A DNA stretch of 64,000 nt from Streptomyces griseosporeus (GTDB lineage Bacteria; Actinomycetota; Actinomycetes; Streptomycetales; Streptomycetaceae), in contig NZ_BNBR01000009.1 of the NCBI RefSeq assembly GCF_014656055.1, forward strand, positions 330,652 to 394,651. The letters run 5' to 3'. A program made the position numbers and the translations under genes. Below are positions 8,107-17,735 of this stretch, piece by piece. Position 1 is the first letter of the stretch, and each line of letters starts with the position of its first letter. Below the pieces are notes generated by a model. That model had not been told where the DNA came from, did not search any database, and worked only from the letters and a program-made list of their open reading frames with translations.

Positions 8107-8367
8107 TCAGCTCTGGGAGGAGACGGCGGCCTCGCGGTTGGCGGTGGGCCGCTCGGAGCGCACGAGCGGCTCGGCCTTCGGGGCGCCCAGGCCCATGGTG
8201 CGCATGATGCCGCCGACCACGCCGCCGAGGACGACGACGGCCATGCCGGCCCAGAAGCCCACCGGCTCGGCCATCACCACGAAGGCGCCCGCGACGCAGA
8301 AACCGATGAAGGAGATGATGACACCGGTCCAGGCGGCCGGGGTGTGTCCGTGGCTGCTGCCCGCCAT
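8107..8367 (-). CDS. Small HGxxPAAW-motif membrane protein
   Basis: The 86-residue product opens MAGSSHGHTPAAWTGV, the HGxxPAAW motif of a small actinobacterial membrane-protein family, followed by two hydrophobic segments (about residues 14-34 and 38-58) and a polar tail. The ATG at 8367 has tgaggagc 8-12 bases upstream. The gene lies between a TIGR02234-type membrane gene and a terminator, in the trpE-trpC interval where streptomycetes usually carry it. Its function is not known. Confidence 0.85.
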   Translation of the reverse strand: MAGSSHGHTPAAWTGVIISFIGFCVAGAFVVMAEPVGFWAGMAVVVLGGVVGGIMRTMGLGAPKAEPLVRSERPTANREAAVSSQS

Positions 8368-8502
8368 TGCTTGCTCCTCATTGCCGTGTACGCGTGTCAC
8401 GCGTGTACGTGTCGTACGGGTCCGAGCCCGACGCTCAGTCCGCCTCCATTGTCCCGTACGCGCGCGCGTGCGGGACGCGGGGGTGGGGTTCCCGCGCGTC
8501 GG

Positions 8503-9138
8503 TCACGCCGGATCGGGGCGGGTGGGGTCCTCGCCGCGGTCCAGGGCCTTCCACAGCTCCTCGGGCCGGTCGGGGTCGGCGGGCTGTGCGGTACGGCGCC
8601 GACGGGGAGCGCCGGAGCGTTCGTACCGGCCGGACATGGCGGGCCACAGGCGGCCGTAGCGCAGGGCGAGCAGGCCGGCCAGGAGGATCAGCAGGCCGCC
8701 GGCGGCGGCGACGTACGGCCAGGCCGTGTGGGTGAGGGCGCCGACGGTGGCGGAGGTGTCGCCGGAGGCCTCGGCGGCCTTGTCGTCGAGGGCGCCGCTG
8801 TCGGTGGCGCCGATCAGGGCGGCGGCGATGGTGCCGGCGCCGGAGAGGGCGAGGAGGGCGGCGACGAGGAAGCGGCCGGCCCGGCGGACGGCGAAGACGG
8901 CGACGAGCGCGGCGAGTCCCACTATGGCGAGCGCCGCGGGGACGCCGGTGACGTCGCTTCCCTTGGCGGTCAGGGGGAAGGCGCCGCCGGCCACGGTCGC
9001 GGTGCCCTCCGCCCAGAGCTGGCGGGTGGCGAGCAGCGCCACGGCCGCGCCGAGCGCTCCGCAGAGCAGGGCGACGGCGAGGCTGCGGCGGCCCGGCCGG
9101 GCGGCGGCTTCGGATCGGGGGTGCGGTACGGCGGTCAC
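8503..9138 (-). CDS. TIGR02234-type trp-associated membrane protein
   Basis: About 211 residues with four hydrophobic segments: LAVALLCGALGAAVALLA, ALAIVGLAALVAVFAV, FLVAALLALSGAGTIAAALI and VAAAGGLLILLAGLLAL. A basic C-terminal tail follows. This matches the family of membrane proteins found next to trpE/trpC in actinobacteria; no enzymatic motif is seen. GTG at 9138 (VTAVPHPRSE) was chosen because gtggag lies just upstream; GTG at 9147 is an equal alternative. The link with tryptophan genes is by position only. Confidence 0.8.
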   Translation of the reverse strand: MTAVPHPRSEAAARPGRRSLAVALLCGALGAAVALLATRQLWAEGTATVAGGAFPLTAKGSDVTGVPAALAIVGLAALVAVFAVRRAGRFLVAALLALSGAGTIAAALIGATDSGALDDKAAEASGDTSATVGALTHTAWPYVAAAGGLLILLAGLLALRYGRLWPAMSGRYERSGAPRRRRTAQPADPDRPEELWKALDRGEDPTRPDPA

Positions 9139-9226
9139 GTACTCCACTATCGCCCGAACCCCGGGCGTTCCGTCACCCGGGGCCACGTGATCCGCGCCCC
9201 ACTGCCCGGCGGGACCCGGCCGGCGG

Positions 9227-10705
<1,479 letters not shown>

Positions 10706-10716
10706 GGCGGCAGACC

Positions 10717-11118
10717 TTACTGACCGTCGGCGGCCGGGCCGGAATCCCCGCCGTCCTTGAGCAGCACGTCGGCGTCGAAGCAGGTGCGCGCGCCGGTGTG
10801 GCAGGCGGCGCCGACCTGGTCGACCCGCACGAGCACGGTGTCGGCGTCGCAGTCCAGGGCGACGGACTTCACCCACTGGTAGTGGCCGGAGGTGTCGCCC
10901 TTGACCCAGTACTCCTGGCGGCTGCGGGACCAGTAGGTGCAGCGGCCCGTGGTCAGGGTGCGGTGCAGCGCCTCGTCGTCCATCCAGCCGAGCATGAGCA
11001 CCTCGCCGGTGTCGTACTGCTGGGCGATGGCGGGGAGGAGCCCGTCGGCGCTGCGCTTCAGGCGCGCGGCGATCTCGGGGTCCAGCCGGCTGGGCTGACG
11101 GGGCGTGCTGGTGGTCAT
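10717..11118 (-). CDS. hisI: Phosphoribosyl-AMP cyclohydrolase
   Basis: HisI opens the adenine ring of phosphoribosyl-AMP in step three of histidine synthesis. The 133-residue product shows the family blocks MLGWMDDEAL, TYWSRSRQEYWVKGDTSGH and the metal-binding DCDADTVLV and CHTGARTCF. It is a stand-alone cyclohydrolase with no fused HisE domain. The ATG at 11118 (MTTSTPRQ) was chosen; ATG at 11127 adds three residues. No clear ribosome site precedes either, so a leaderless or short-leader transcript is possible. It is followed closely by trpE, putting one his and one trp gene in a single unit. Confidence 0.93.
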   Translation of the reverse strand: MTTSTPRQPSRLDPEIAARLKRSADGLLPAIAQQYDTGEVLMLGWMDDEALHRTLTTGRCTYWSRSRQEYWVKGDTSGHYQWVKSVALDCDADTVLVRVDQVGAACHTGARTCFDADVLLKDGGDSGPAADGQ

Positions 11119-11236
11119 GGGTGCCATTGTGCCGCGCGGGACGGGCGGCGAGGGGGCGGTGTCCACAGGCCGGACCGCCGCCGACCGCTCCTCGGCGCCG
11201 CTGGGCGGACCCGGGGCGCGGTCGTAGGCTGACTCC

Positions 11237-11872
11237 ATGTCGACCTTCGCCAAGCGTGAACGACTGCTCCTCGCCGACCTGCTGGAGACCGCGGGTCCGG
11301 ACGCCCCGACGCTGTGCGAGGGGTGGCTGACCCGTGATCTCGCGGCGCACGTGGTGGTGCGCGAGCGCCGCCCGGACGCCGCCGGCGGGCTGCTGATCAA
11401 GCAGCTCTCCTCCCGTCTCGACAAGGCGATGGACGAGTTCACCGCCAAGCCGTACGAGGAGCTGATCCAGCTGATCCGTACGGGCCCGCCGCGTTTCTCG
11501 CCGTTCCAGCTGAAGCAGCTCGACGAGGCGTCGAACACGATCGAGTTCTACGTCCACACGGAGGACGTGCGCCGCGCCCAGGAGGACTGGTCGCCGCGGG
11601 AGCTGGACCCGGTCTTCCAGGACGCCCTGTGGTCGCGGCTGGAGCGCACGGCCCGGCTGATGGGCCGCGGCGCCCCCACGGGCCTGGTGCTGCGCCGCCC
11701 GGACGGCCAGACGGTGGTCGCGCACCGCGGCACGCCGGTCGTCACGGTGACCGGCGAGCCGTCGGAACTGCTGCTGTTCTCCTACGGCCGGCAGAGCGCC
11801 GCGAAGGTGGACCTGGACGGCGAGGAGGAGGCCATCACCAAGCTGCACGAGGCGAAGGCGCTCGGCATCTGA
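11237..11872 (+). CDS. TIGR03085-type protein (DinB/mycothiol-dependent fold)
   Basis: The 211-residue product matches the actinobacterial TIGR03085 family, related to the mycothiol-dependent maleylpyruvate isomerase N-terminal fold. Visible are CEGWLTRDLAAHVVVRERRPDAA near residues 28-50, with the conserved His, and IEFYVHTEDVRRAQ near 105-118, with a second metal-binding His. Function is unknown; related proteins bind metal and use mycothiol. It is the only + strand gene between the two his/trp blocks, converging on hisF with only 16 bp between stops and divergent from hisI. Confidence 0.85.
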   Translation: MSTFAKRERLLLADLLETAGPDAPTLCEGWLTRDLAAHVVVRERRPDAAGGLLIKQLSSRLDKAMDEFTAKPYEELIQLIRTGPPRFSPFQLKQLDEASNTIEFYVHTEDVRRAQEDWSPRELDPVFQDALWSRLERTARLMGRGAPTGLVLRRPDGQTVVAHRGTPVVTVTGEPSELLLFSYGRQSAAKVDLDGEEEAITKLHEAKALGI

Positions 11873-11888
11873 GGGGCGGCCGCCGCCG

Positions 11889-12644
11889 TCACCGTACGGG
11901 GTGGCCCGCCTCGCGCAGGGTCTGCTTGACCTGGCCGATGCGCAGGTCGCCGAAGTGGAAGACGGACGCCGCGAGGACGGCGTCCGCGCCCGCCTCGATA
12001 GCGGGCGGGAAGTCGGCGAGCTTGCCGGCGCCGCCCGAGGCGATGACCGGGACCGTGACGTGCTTGCGGACGGCGGCGATCATCTCCAGGTCGTAGCCGT
12101 CCTTGGTGCCGTCGGCGTCCATGGAGTTCAGCAGGATCTCGCCCGCGCCCAGCTCGGCCGCCCGGTGCGCCCACTCCACGGCGTCGATGCCGGTGCCGCG
12201 GCGGCCGCCGTGGGTGGTCACCTCGAAGGTGCCGGCCTCGGTGCGGCGGGCGTCCACCGACAGCACCAGCACCTGGCGGCCGAACCGCTCGGCGATCTCG
12301 CGGATCAGGTCGGGGCGGGCGATCGCCGCGGTGTTGACGCCGACCTTGTCGGCGCCCGCGCGCAGCAGCTTGTCCACGTCCTCGGCCGTGCGGACGCCGC
12401 CGCCGACGGTGAGCGGGATGAACACCTGCTCGGCGGTGCGGCGCACCACGTCGTACGTCGTCTCGCGGTTGCCCGACGAGGCGGTGATGTCCAGGAACGT
12501 CAGCTCGTCGGCGCCCTCGGCGTCGTACACCTTGGCCATCTCGACGGGGTCGCCCGCGTCGCGCAGGTTCTGGAAGTTGACACCCTTGACGACCCGGCCG
12601 TTGTCCACGTCCAGGCAGGGGATGACTCGGACCGCCAGGGTCAT
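11889..12644 (-). CDS. hisF: Imidazole glycerol phosphate synthase, cyclase subunit
   Basis: HisF joins ammonia from HisH with PRFAR to give imidazole glycerol phosphate and AICAR. The 251-residue TIM barrel shows the catalytic Asp in RVIPCLDVDNGRVVKG, then FLDITAS, PLTVGGGVRTAEDV, GADKVGVNTAAI and the C-terminal ASGGAGKLADF. The ATG at 12644 has gaggagcc upstream. It follows the ridA gene by 15 bp and is the last gene of the his operon, converging on the TIGR03085 gene. Confidence 0.97.
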   Translation of the reverse strand: MTLAVRVIPCLDVDNGRVVKGVNFQNLRDAGDPVEMAKVYDAEGADELTFLDITASSGNRETTYDVVRRTAEQVFIPLTVGGGVRTAEDVDKLLRAGADKVGVNTAAIARPDLIREIAERFGRQVLVLSVDARRTEAGTFEVTTHGGRRGTGIDAVEWAHRAAELGAGEILLNSMDADGTKDGYDLEMIAAVRKHVTVPVIASGGAGKLADFPPAIEAGADAVLAASVFHFGDLRIGQVKQTLREAGHPVR

Positions 12645-12659
12645 GAATCCACGGCTCCT

Positions 12660-13064
12660 CTACACCTTCTCAGCGCTTGTGTACGCTTCCAGTTCCACCG
12701 AGACCAGGATGCGCGGGTCGACGAACCCCTCCACGACCAGCACGGTCGCGACGGGGCGGACGGAGTCGAACAGCTCCTTGTGGGCCCGGCCCACCGCGTC
12801 GACATCGCGCGCGTGGGTCAGATACGTCCTGGTCCTGACCACCGACTCCGGTGCCAGACCGAACTCGGCGATCGCCTCCAGCGCGCTGGTGTAGGCCACC
12901 TTGGCCTGTTCGTACGGGTCGCCCTCGCCGTACAGCACGTCGCCCTTGAAGGCGGTCGTGCCGGCCACCAGCACACGGTCGCCCGCCGCGACGGCGCGCG
13001 CGAATCCGAACGTCTCTTCCCAGGGATTTCCGCTCTGCACGCGCCGCACGGCATCGGACATCAT
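12660..13064 (-). CDS. RidA-family protein in the his operon
   Basis: The 134-residue product is a RidA/YjgF/UK114-type protein: VQSGNPWEETFGFARAVAAGDRVLVAGTTA, YEQAKVAYTSALEAIAEFG, VVRTRTYLTHARDVDAVGRAH and DPRILVSVELEAY. Family members often remove reactive imines such as 2-aminoacrylate. The conserved active-site Arg could be the R in DPRILVSVELEA. Starting at ATG 13064 gives an ATGA overlap with the priA stop, so it is coupled to priA and followed by hisF. Its placement suggests a housekeeping role around amino-acid synthesis, but the substrate is unknown. Confidence 0.88.
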   Translation of the reverse strand: MMSDAVRRVQSGNPWEETFGFARAVAAGDRVLVAGTTAFKGDVLYGEGDPYEQAKVAYTSALEAIAEFGLAPESVVRTRTYLTHARDVDAVGRAHKELFDSVRPVATVLVVEGFVDPRILVSVELEAYTSAEKV

Positions 13065-13786
13065 GACGACACAGCCTCCAAGGCCTCTTCCAGGGTGAAC
13101 GCCTTCGCGTACAGCGCCTTCCCTACGATGGCGCCCTCGACACCGAGCGGCACGAGGCCGGCGATGGCGCGCAGGTCGTCCAGGGAGGAGACCCCGCCGG
13201 AGGCCACGACCGGGCGGTCGGTCGCCGCGCACACGTTCTTCAGCAGCTCCAGGTTGGGGCCCTGGAGGGTGCCGTCCTTGGCGATGTCGGTGACGACGTA
13301 GCGGGCGCAGCCCTCCTGGTTGAGGCGCTCCAGCGTCTCGTACAGGTCGCCGCCGTCGCGGGTCCAGCCGCGGCCGCGCAGGGTCGTGCCGCGGACGTCG
13401 AGACCGACGGCGATCTTGTCGCCGTGCTCGGCGATGACCTTGGCGACCCACTCGGGGCTCTCCAGGGCGGCCGTGCCGAGGTTGACGCGGGTGCAGCCGG
13501 TGGCGAGCGCGGCGGCGAGGGAGGCGTCGTCGCGGATGCCGCCGGACAGCTCCACCTTGATGTCCATGGCCCGGGTGACCTCGGCGATCAGCTCGCGGTT
13601 GTCGCCGGTGCCGAAGGCGGCGTCGAGGTCGACCAGGTGCAGCCACTCGGCGCCCGCGCGCTGCCAGGCGAGGGCGGCCTCCAGCGGGGAGCCGTAGGAG
13701 GTCTCCGTGCCGGACTCGCCGTGCACCAGGCGGACGGCCTGGCCGTCGCGGACGTCGACGGCGGGGAGGAGTTCGAGCTTGCTCAC
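13061..13786 (-). CDS. priA: Phosphoribosyl isomerase A (HisA/TrpF dual enzyme)
   Basis: The 241-residue (beta-alpha)8 protein carries out the HisA Amadori rearrangement of ProFAR. In streptomycetes and mycobacteria the same enzyme also isomerises phosphoribosyl anthranilate (TrpF). Visible are the catalytic Asp11 in LLPAVDVRDGQAVRL, VDLDAAFGTGDN, VELSGGIRDDASL, GLDVRGTTLRGRGW (second catalytic Asp) and DIAKDGTLQGPN. The GTG at 13786 overlaps the hisH stop (GTGA). No separate trpF is in this window, which agrees with the dual role, although absence elsewhere cannot be shown here. Confidence 0.94.
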   Translation of the reverse strand: MSKLELLPAVDVRDGQAVRLVHGESGTETSYGSPLEAALAWQRAGAEWLHLVDLDAAFGTGDNRELIAEVTRAMDIKVELSGGIRDDASLAAALATGCTRVNLGTAALESPEWVAKVIAEHGDKIAVGLDVRGTTLRGRGWTRDGGDLYETLERLNQEGCARYVVTDIAKDGTLQGPNLELLKNVCAATDRPVVASGGVSSLDDLRAIAGLVPLGVEGAIVGKALYAKAFTLEEALEAVSS

Positions 13787-14424
13787 AGTGTTCCGATCCA
13801 GTTGGTGAGGAGCTGGGCTCCGGCGTCGCCGGACTTCTCGGGGTGGAACTGCGTGGCCCACAGGGCGCCGTTCTCCACGGCGGCCACGAACGGCTTGCCG
13901 TGCGTCGACCAGGTGACCTTGGGCGCGGTCATCGCCGGGTTGTGCACCTCCAGCGCCCAGTCGTGGACGGCGTAGGAGTGCACGAAGTAGAAGCGGGCGT
14001 CGGCGTCCAGGCCGGCGAACAGCTCCGAGCCGGCCGGGGCCTCGACGGTGTTCCAGCCCATGTGGGGCACGATCTCGGCCTGGAGCGGTTCGACCGTGCC
14101 GGGCCACTCGTCCAGGCCCTCGGCCTCGACGCCGTGCTCGATGCCGCGGGCGAAGAGGATCTGCATGCCGACGCAGATGCCCATCACCGGGCGGCCGCCG
14201 GACAGGCGGCGGTCGATGATCCAGTCGCCGCGGGCGTCCTTCAGGCCCTTCATGCAGGCGGCGAAGGCGCCGACGCCCGGCACGAGCAGGCCGTCCGCGT
14301 TCATGGCCGTGTCGAAGTCGCGGGTGATCTCGACGTCGGCGCCGGTGCGGGCGAGGGCGCGCTCGGCGGAGCGCACGTTGCCGAAGCCGTAGTCGAAGAC
14401 GACGACCTTCTTCTGCGTGCTCAT
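13783..14424 (-). CDS. hisH: Imidazole glycerol phosphate synthase, glutaminase subunit
   Basis: HisH supplies ammonia from glutamine to HisF. The 213-residue class I glutamine amidotransferase has the nucleophile Cys84 in MGICVGMQILF and the His/Glu pair in ATQFHPEKSG. The ATG at 14424 shares one base with the stop of a 54-residue membrane-protein gene upstream, and ctggaggt lies 10-16 bases before it, inside that gene. It overlaps priA at its 3' end. Confidence 0.96.
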   Translation of the reverse strand: MSTQKKVVVFDYGFGNVRSAERALARTGADVEITRDFDTAMNADGLLVPGVGAFAACMKGLKDARGDWIIDRRLSGGRPVMGICVGMQILFARGIEHGVEAEGLDEWPGTVEPLQAEIVPHMGWNTVEAPAGSELFAGLDADARFYFVHSYAVHDWALEVHNPAMTAPKVTWSTHGKPFVAAVENGALWATQFHPEKSGDAGAQLLTNWIGTL

Positions 14425-14588
14425 CAGTTCCACACCTCCAGCCGCATGACGCCCGCGACGAGGCACATGGCCGCGCCGATGGAGAGCAGCACGATGAGGC
14501 TGCGGGGCATCTGCTGCTTGACGAAGGAGATGATCCCGCCGACCAGGAACAGGCCGACGACGATCAGGATCGTGGACAGTCCGTTCAT
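14424..14588 (-). CDS. 54-residue two-helix membrane protein between hisB and hisH
   Basis: The frame reads MNGLSTILIVVGLFLVGGII, a short SFVKQQMPRS loop, then a second hydrophobic helix of about 16 residues and the end MRLEVWN. It starts 3 bp after the hisB stop and its TGA overlaps the hisH ATG by one base, so it is fitted exactly between two his genes. Two hydrophobic helices with a short polar loop are not expected by chance. I do not recognise the family. It may anchor or modulate something in the his operon, or simply travel with it. The hisH ribosome site lies in its last codons. Confidence 0.75.
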   Translation of the reverse strand: MNGLSTILIVVGLFLVGGIISFVKQQMPRSLIVLLSIGAAMCLVAGVMRLEVWN

Positions 14589-14591
14589 CGG

Positions 14592-15185
14592 TTACAGGGC
14601 GCCCTTCGTGGAGGGGAGGATGCCGGCGGCGCGCGGGTCGCGCTCGCTGGCGTACCTCAGGGCCCGGGCCAGCGCCTTGAACTGGCACTCCACGATGTGG
14701 TGGGCGTTGCGCCCGTAGGGCACGTGCACGTGCAGCGCGATCTGCGCCTGGGCGACGAAGGACTCCAGAATGTGACGGGTCATCGTGGTGTCGTACTCGC
14801 CGATCATCGGCGCCATGTTCTCGGGCTCGGTGTGCACGAGGTAGGGGCGGCCGGAGAGGTCGACGGTGACCTGGGCGAGGGACTCGTCCAGCGGGACCGT
14901 GCAGTTGCCGAAGCGGTAGATGCCCACCTTGTCGCCGAGCGCCTGCTTGAAGGCGGCGCCCAGCGCGAGGGCGGTGTCCTCGATGGTGTGGTGGGAGTCG
15001 ATGTGCAGGTCGCCGTCGGTCTTCACGGTCAGGTCGAACAGGCCGTGCCGGCCGAGCTGGTCGAGCATGTGGTCGTAGAAGCCGACGCCGGTGGCGATGT
15101 CGGTCTTCCCGGTGCCGTCGAGGTCGATCTCGACCAGGACCGAGGTCTCCTTGGTCGTGCGCTCTATGCGTCCCACGCGGTTCAT
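14592..15185 (-). CDS. hisB: Imidazoleglycerol-phosphate dehydratase
   Basis: HisB dehydrates imidazole glycerol phosphate to imidazole acetol phosphate. The 197-residue single-domain enzyme has the two metal-binding His clusters, GFYDHMLDQLGRHG with HIDSHHTIEDTALALG, and YGRNAHHIVECQFKALARALR. It has no fused phosphatase domain, as is usual outside enteric bacteria, so histidinol phosphatase must be encoded elsewhere. The ATG at 15185 overlaps the hisC stop (ATGA). Confidence 0.97.
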   Translation of the reverse strand: MNRVGRIERTTKETSVLVEIDLDGTGKTDIATGVGFYDHMLDQLGRHGLFDLTVKTDGDLHIDSHHTIEDTALALGAAFKQALGDKVGIYRFGNCTVPLDESLAQVTVDLSGRPYLVHTEPENMAPMIGEYDTTMTRHILESFVAQAQIALHVHVPYGRNAHHIVECQFKALARALRYASERDPRAAGILPSTKGAL

Positions 15186-16291
15186 GCGCTCTGCTCCTTC
15201 TTCAGTTCACGGACCGCGTCGAGGAACGCGTCGTTCTCCTCCGGGGTGCCGGCGGTGACCCTGAGCCACCCCGGTACGCCGTTGTCCCGGACCAGGACGC
15301 CCCGGTCGAGGATCTTCTGCCAGACCTCGTGGGCGTCGGCGAAGCGGCCGAACTGCACGAAGTTGGCGTCCGAGGCGGTCACCTCGTAGCCGATCGCCCG
15401 CAGTTCGGCGACCAGCCGGTCCCGTTCGGCCTTCAGCTGCTCGACGTAGCCGAGCAGGGTGTCGGTGTGCTCCAGGGCGGCCAGCGCGGTCGCCTGGGTG
15501 ACGGCCGACAGGTGGTACGGCAGCCGCACCAGCTGGACGGCGTCGACGACGGCCGGGTGCGCGGCGAGGTAGCCGAGGCGCAGGCCGGCCGCGCCGAACG
15601 CCTTGGACATCGTGCGGGAGATCACCAGGTGCGGCCGGCCCTGGAGCAGCGGCAGCAGCGAGTCGCCGTGGCTGAACTCGATGTACGCCTCGTCCGCGAT
15701 CACGATCGACGGCTTGGCCGCCTGCGCGGCCTCGTACAGCGCGACGACGGTCTCCGGCGGGACGGCCGTGCCGGTGGGGTTGTTGGGGGTGGTGATGAAG
15801 ACGACGTCCGGCTGCTGCTCGGCGATCGCCCGCCGGGCGGCGGCGAGGTCGATGGTGAAGTCGTCGTTGCGCGGCCCGGAGATCCAGCCGGTGCCGGTGC
15901 CGCGCGCGATGAGCGCGTGCATCGAGTACGACGGCTCGAAGCCGATCGCGGTGCGGCCGGGGCCGCCGAAGGTCTGCAGCAGCTGCTGGATGACCTCGTT
16001 GGAGCCGTTGGCCGCCCATACGTTCGCCAGGGCGACCTCGTACCCGGAGGTGCGGGTCAGGTACTCGGCGAGCCTGGTGCGCAGCTCGACGGCGTCGCGG
16101 TCCGGGTAGCGGTTGAGGTGGCGGGCCGCCTCACGGACCCGCTCGGCGATCCGCTCGACCAGCGGCTCGGGCAGCGGGTAGGGGTTCTCGTTGGTGTTCA
16201 GCCGTACGGGGACGTCCAGCTGGGGCGCTCCGTAGGGGGACTTGCCGCGCAGCTCGTCCCGTACGGGGAGATCGTCGATCCGGGTGTTCAC
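15182..16291 (-). CDS. hisC: Histidinol-phosphate aminotransferase
   Basis: HisC is a PLP enzyme that converts imidazole acetol phosphate to histidinol phosphate. The 369-residue fold type I protein shows VRLNTNENPYPLP at the start, NPTGTAVP, VIADEAYIEF (PLP Asp) and the Schiff-base lysine in SRTMSKAFGAAGLRLGY. The GTG at 16291 overlaps the hisD stop (GTGA) and has ggagagcaa directly upstream, which fixes the start. It overlaps hisB at its 3' end. Confidence 0.97.
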   Translation of the reverse strand: MNTRIDDLPVRDELRGKSPYGAPQLDVPVRLNTNENPYPLPEPLVERIAERVREAARHLNRYPDRDAVELRTRLAEYLTRTSGYEVALANVWAANGSNEVIQQLLQTFGGPGRTAIGFEPSYSMHALIARGTGTGWISGPRNDDFTIDLAAARRAIAEQQPDVVFITTPNNPTGTAVPPETVVALYEAAQAAKPSIVIADEAYIEFSHGDSLLPLLQGRPHLVISRTMSKAFGAAGLRLGYLAAHPAVVDAVQLVRLPYHLSAVTQATALAALEHTDTLLGYVEQLKAERDRLVAELRAIGYEVTASDANFVQFGRFADAHEVWQKILDRGVLVRDNGVPGWLRVTAGTPEENDAFLDAVRELKKEQSA

Positions 16292-17613
16292 TTGCTCTCC
16301 GGCACCTTCCAGTCGAACCTCGCCTTGATCGCCGCGCCGTGCGCGGGCAGGTCCTCGGCCTCCGCCAGCGTCACCACGTGGTGCGCGACCTCGGCGAGGG
16401 CGTCCCTGGTGTAGTCGACGATGTGGATGCCGCGCAGGAAGGACTGCACGGACAGGCCCGAGGAGTGGCAGGCGCAGCCGCCGGTGGGCAGAACGTGGTT
16501 GGAGCCGGCCGCGTAGTCGCCGAGGGAGACGGGTGCCCAGGGGCCGATGAAGATCGCGCCCGCGTTGCGGACCCGGTCGGCGACGGCCGCCGCGTCGGCG
16601 GTCTGGATCTCCAGGTGCTCGGCGCCGTACGCGTCGACCACCCGCAGGCCCTCGTCGACGCCGTCGACCAGGACGATCGCGGACTGCTTGCCCTTCAGGG
16701 CGGGGACGATGCGGTCGTCGATGTGCTTGGTCGCGGCGACCTGCGGCTCCAGCTCGCGCTCGACCGCGTCGGCCAGCTCCGGGGAGTCGGTGACGAGGAC
16801 GGCGGCGGCCAGCGGGTCGTGCTCGGCCTGGCTGATCAGGTCGGCGGCGACGTGCGCCGGGTCGGCCGTGGCGTCCGCGAGGATCGCGATCTCGGTCGGG
16901 CCGGCCTCGGCGTCGATGCCGATCTTGCCGGTGAAGTAGCGCTTGGCGGCGGCGACCCAGATGTTGCCGGGACCGGTGACCATGTTGGCGGGCGGGCATG
17001 ACTCGGTGCCGTACGCGAACATCGCGACGGCCGTGGCGCCGCCGGCGGCGTACACCTCGTCCACGCCGAGGAGGGCGCACGCCGCGAGGATCGTGGGGTG
17101 CGGCAGGCCGCCGAACTCGGCCTGCGCGGGCGAGGCGAGCGCGAGGGAGCCGACCCCCGCCTCCTGGGCGGGGACGACGTTCATCACGACGGACGACGGG
17201 TAGACCGACCGGCCGCCCGGCGCGTACAGCCCGACGCGGTCGACCGGTACCCACTTCTCGGTCACGGTGCCGCCCAGCACGACCTGGGTGGTGTGGGTGG
17301 TACGGCGCTGCTCGCGGTGGACGAGGCGGGCGCGGCGGACGGACTCCTCCAGGGCCGCGCGCACGGCCGGGTCCAGCTCGTCGAGGGCCTTGGTGATCGC
17401 CTCGGCCGGGACCCGCACCTGCTCCAGCCTGACCCCGTCGAACTTCTCCGCGAAGTCGATCAGCGCCGCGTCGCCACGATGATGCACGGCCTCGCAGATC
17501 GGACGCACCTTCTCCAGTGCGGCCTGAACGTCGAAGTCGGCTCGGGGCAGCAGGTCGCGCAGGGCGGGGCCCTCGGGAAGGGCGTCGCCGCGCAGATCGA
17601 TTCGGGAGATCAC
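16288..17613 (-). CDS. hisD: Histidinol dehydrogenase
   Basis: HisD makes the last two oxidations from histidinol to histidine with NAD+ and Zn2+. The 441-residue protein has GLYAPGGRSVYPSSVVMNVVPA, the family signature in the AEAGPTEIAILAD to DLISQAEHDP region, and SNHVLPTGGCACHSSGLSVQSFLR near the C-terminus with the metal-binding His. The GTG at 17613 (VISRIDLRGD) gives the usual family length. It is the first gene of the hisD-hisC-hisB-orf-hisH-priA-ridA-hisF operon, in which nearly every junction overlaps. Confidence 0.97.
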   Translation of the reverse strand: MISRIDLRGDALPEGPALRDLLPRADFDVQAALEKVRPICEAVHHRGDAALIDFAEKFDGVRLEQVRVPAEAITKALDELDPAVRAALEESVRRARLVHREQRRTTHTTQVVLGGTVTEKWVPVDRVGLYAPGGRSVYPSSVVMNVVPAQEAGVGSLALASPAQAEFGGLPHPTILAACALLGVDEVYAAGGATAVAMFAYGTESCPPANMVTGPGNIWVAAAKRYFTGKIGIDAEAGPTEIAILADATADPAHVAADLISQAEHDPLAAAVLVTDSPELADAVERELEPQVAATKHIDDRIVPALKGKQSAIVLVDGVDEGLRVVDAYGAEHLEIQTADAAAVADRVRNAGAIFIGPWAPVSLGDYAAGSNHVLPTGGCACHSSGLSVQSFLRGIHIVDYTRDALAEVAHHVVTLAEAEDLPAHGAAIKARFDWKVPESK

Positions 17614-17655
17614 GGTCTCAATTCTCTCAGACCCTCGGCCGCGGCCGTCCCGCCG

Positions 17656-17698
17656 TATCAATGGCTGATACACGCCGTGGACGATCCGCGGACGATCC
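17656..17698. promoter_or_regulatory. Candidate operator between hisD and the divergent gene
   Basis: The short divergent spacer holds the inverted repeat tatca-atggc-tgata (17656-17670) and an 11-bp-period direct repeat ggacgatcc (17679-17687 and 17690-17698). Their position about 43-85 bp upstream of the hisD start fits a control region. The binding protein is unknown and chance is possible. Confidence 0.35.
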
Positions 17699-17735
17699 CG
17701 TTCACCCCTGGTGTTCCGGGCGTCACAGAACGGGC

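Noticed and set aside
10706..10716. Possible trp leader peptide and attenuator before trpE
   Set aside because: Only 11 bp separate hisI and trpE, with no room for a Trp-codon leader or terminator.
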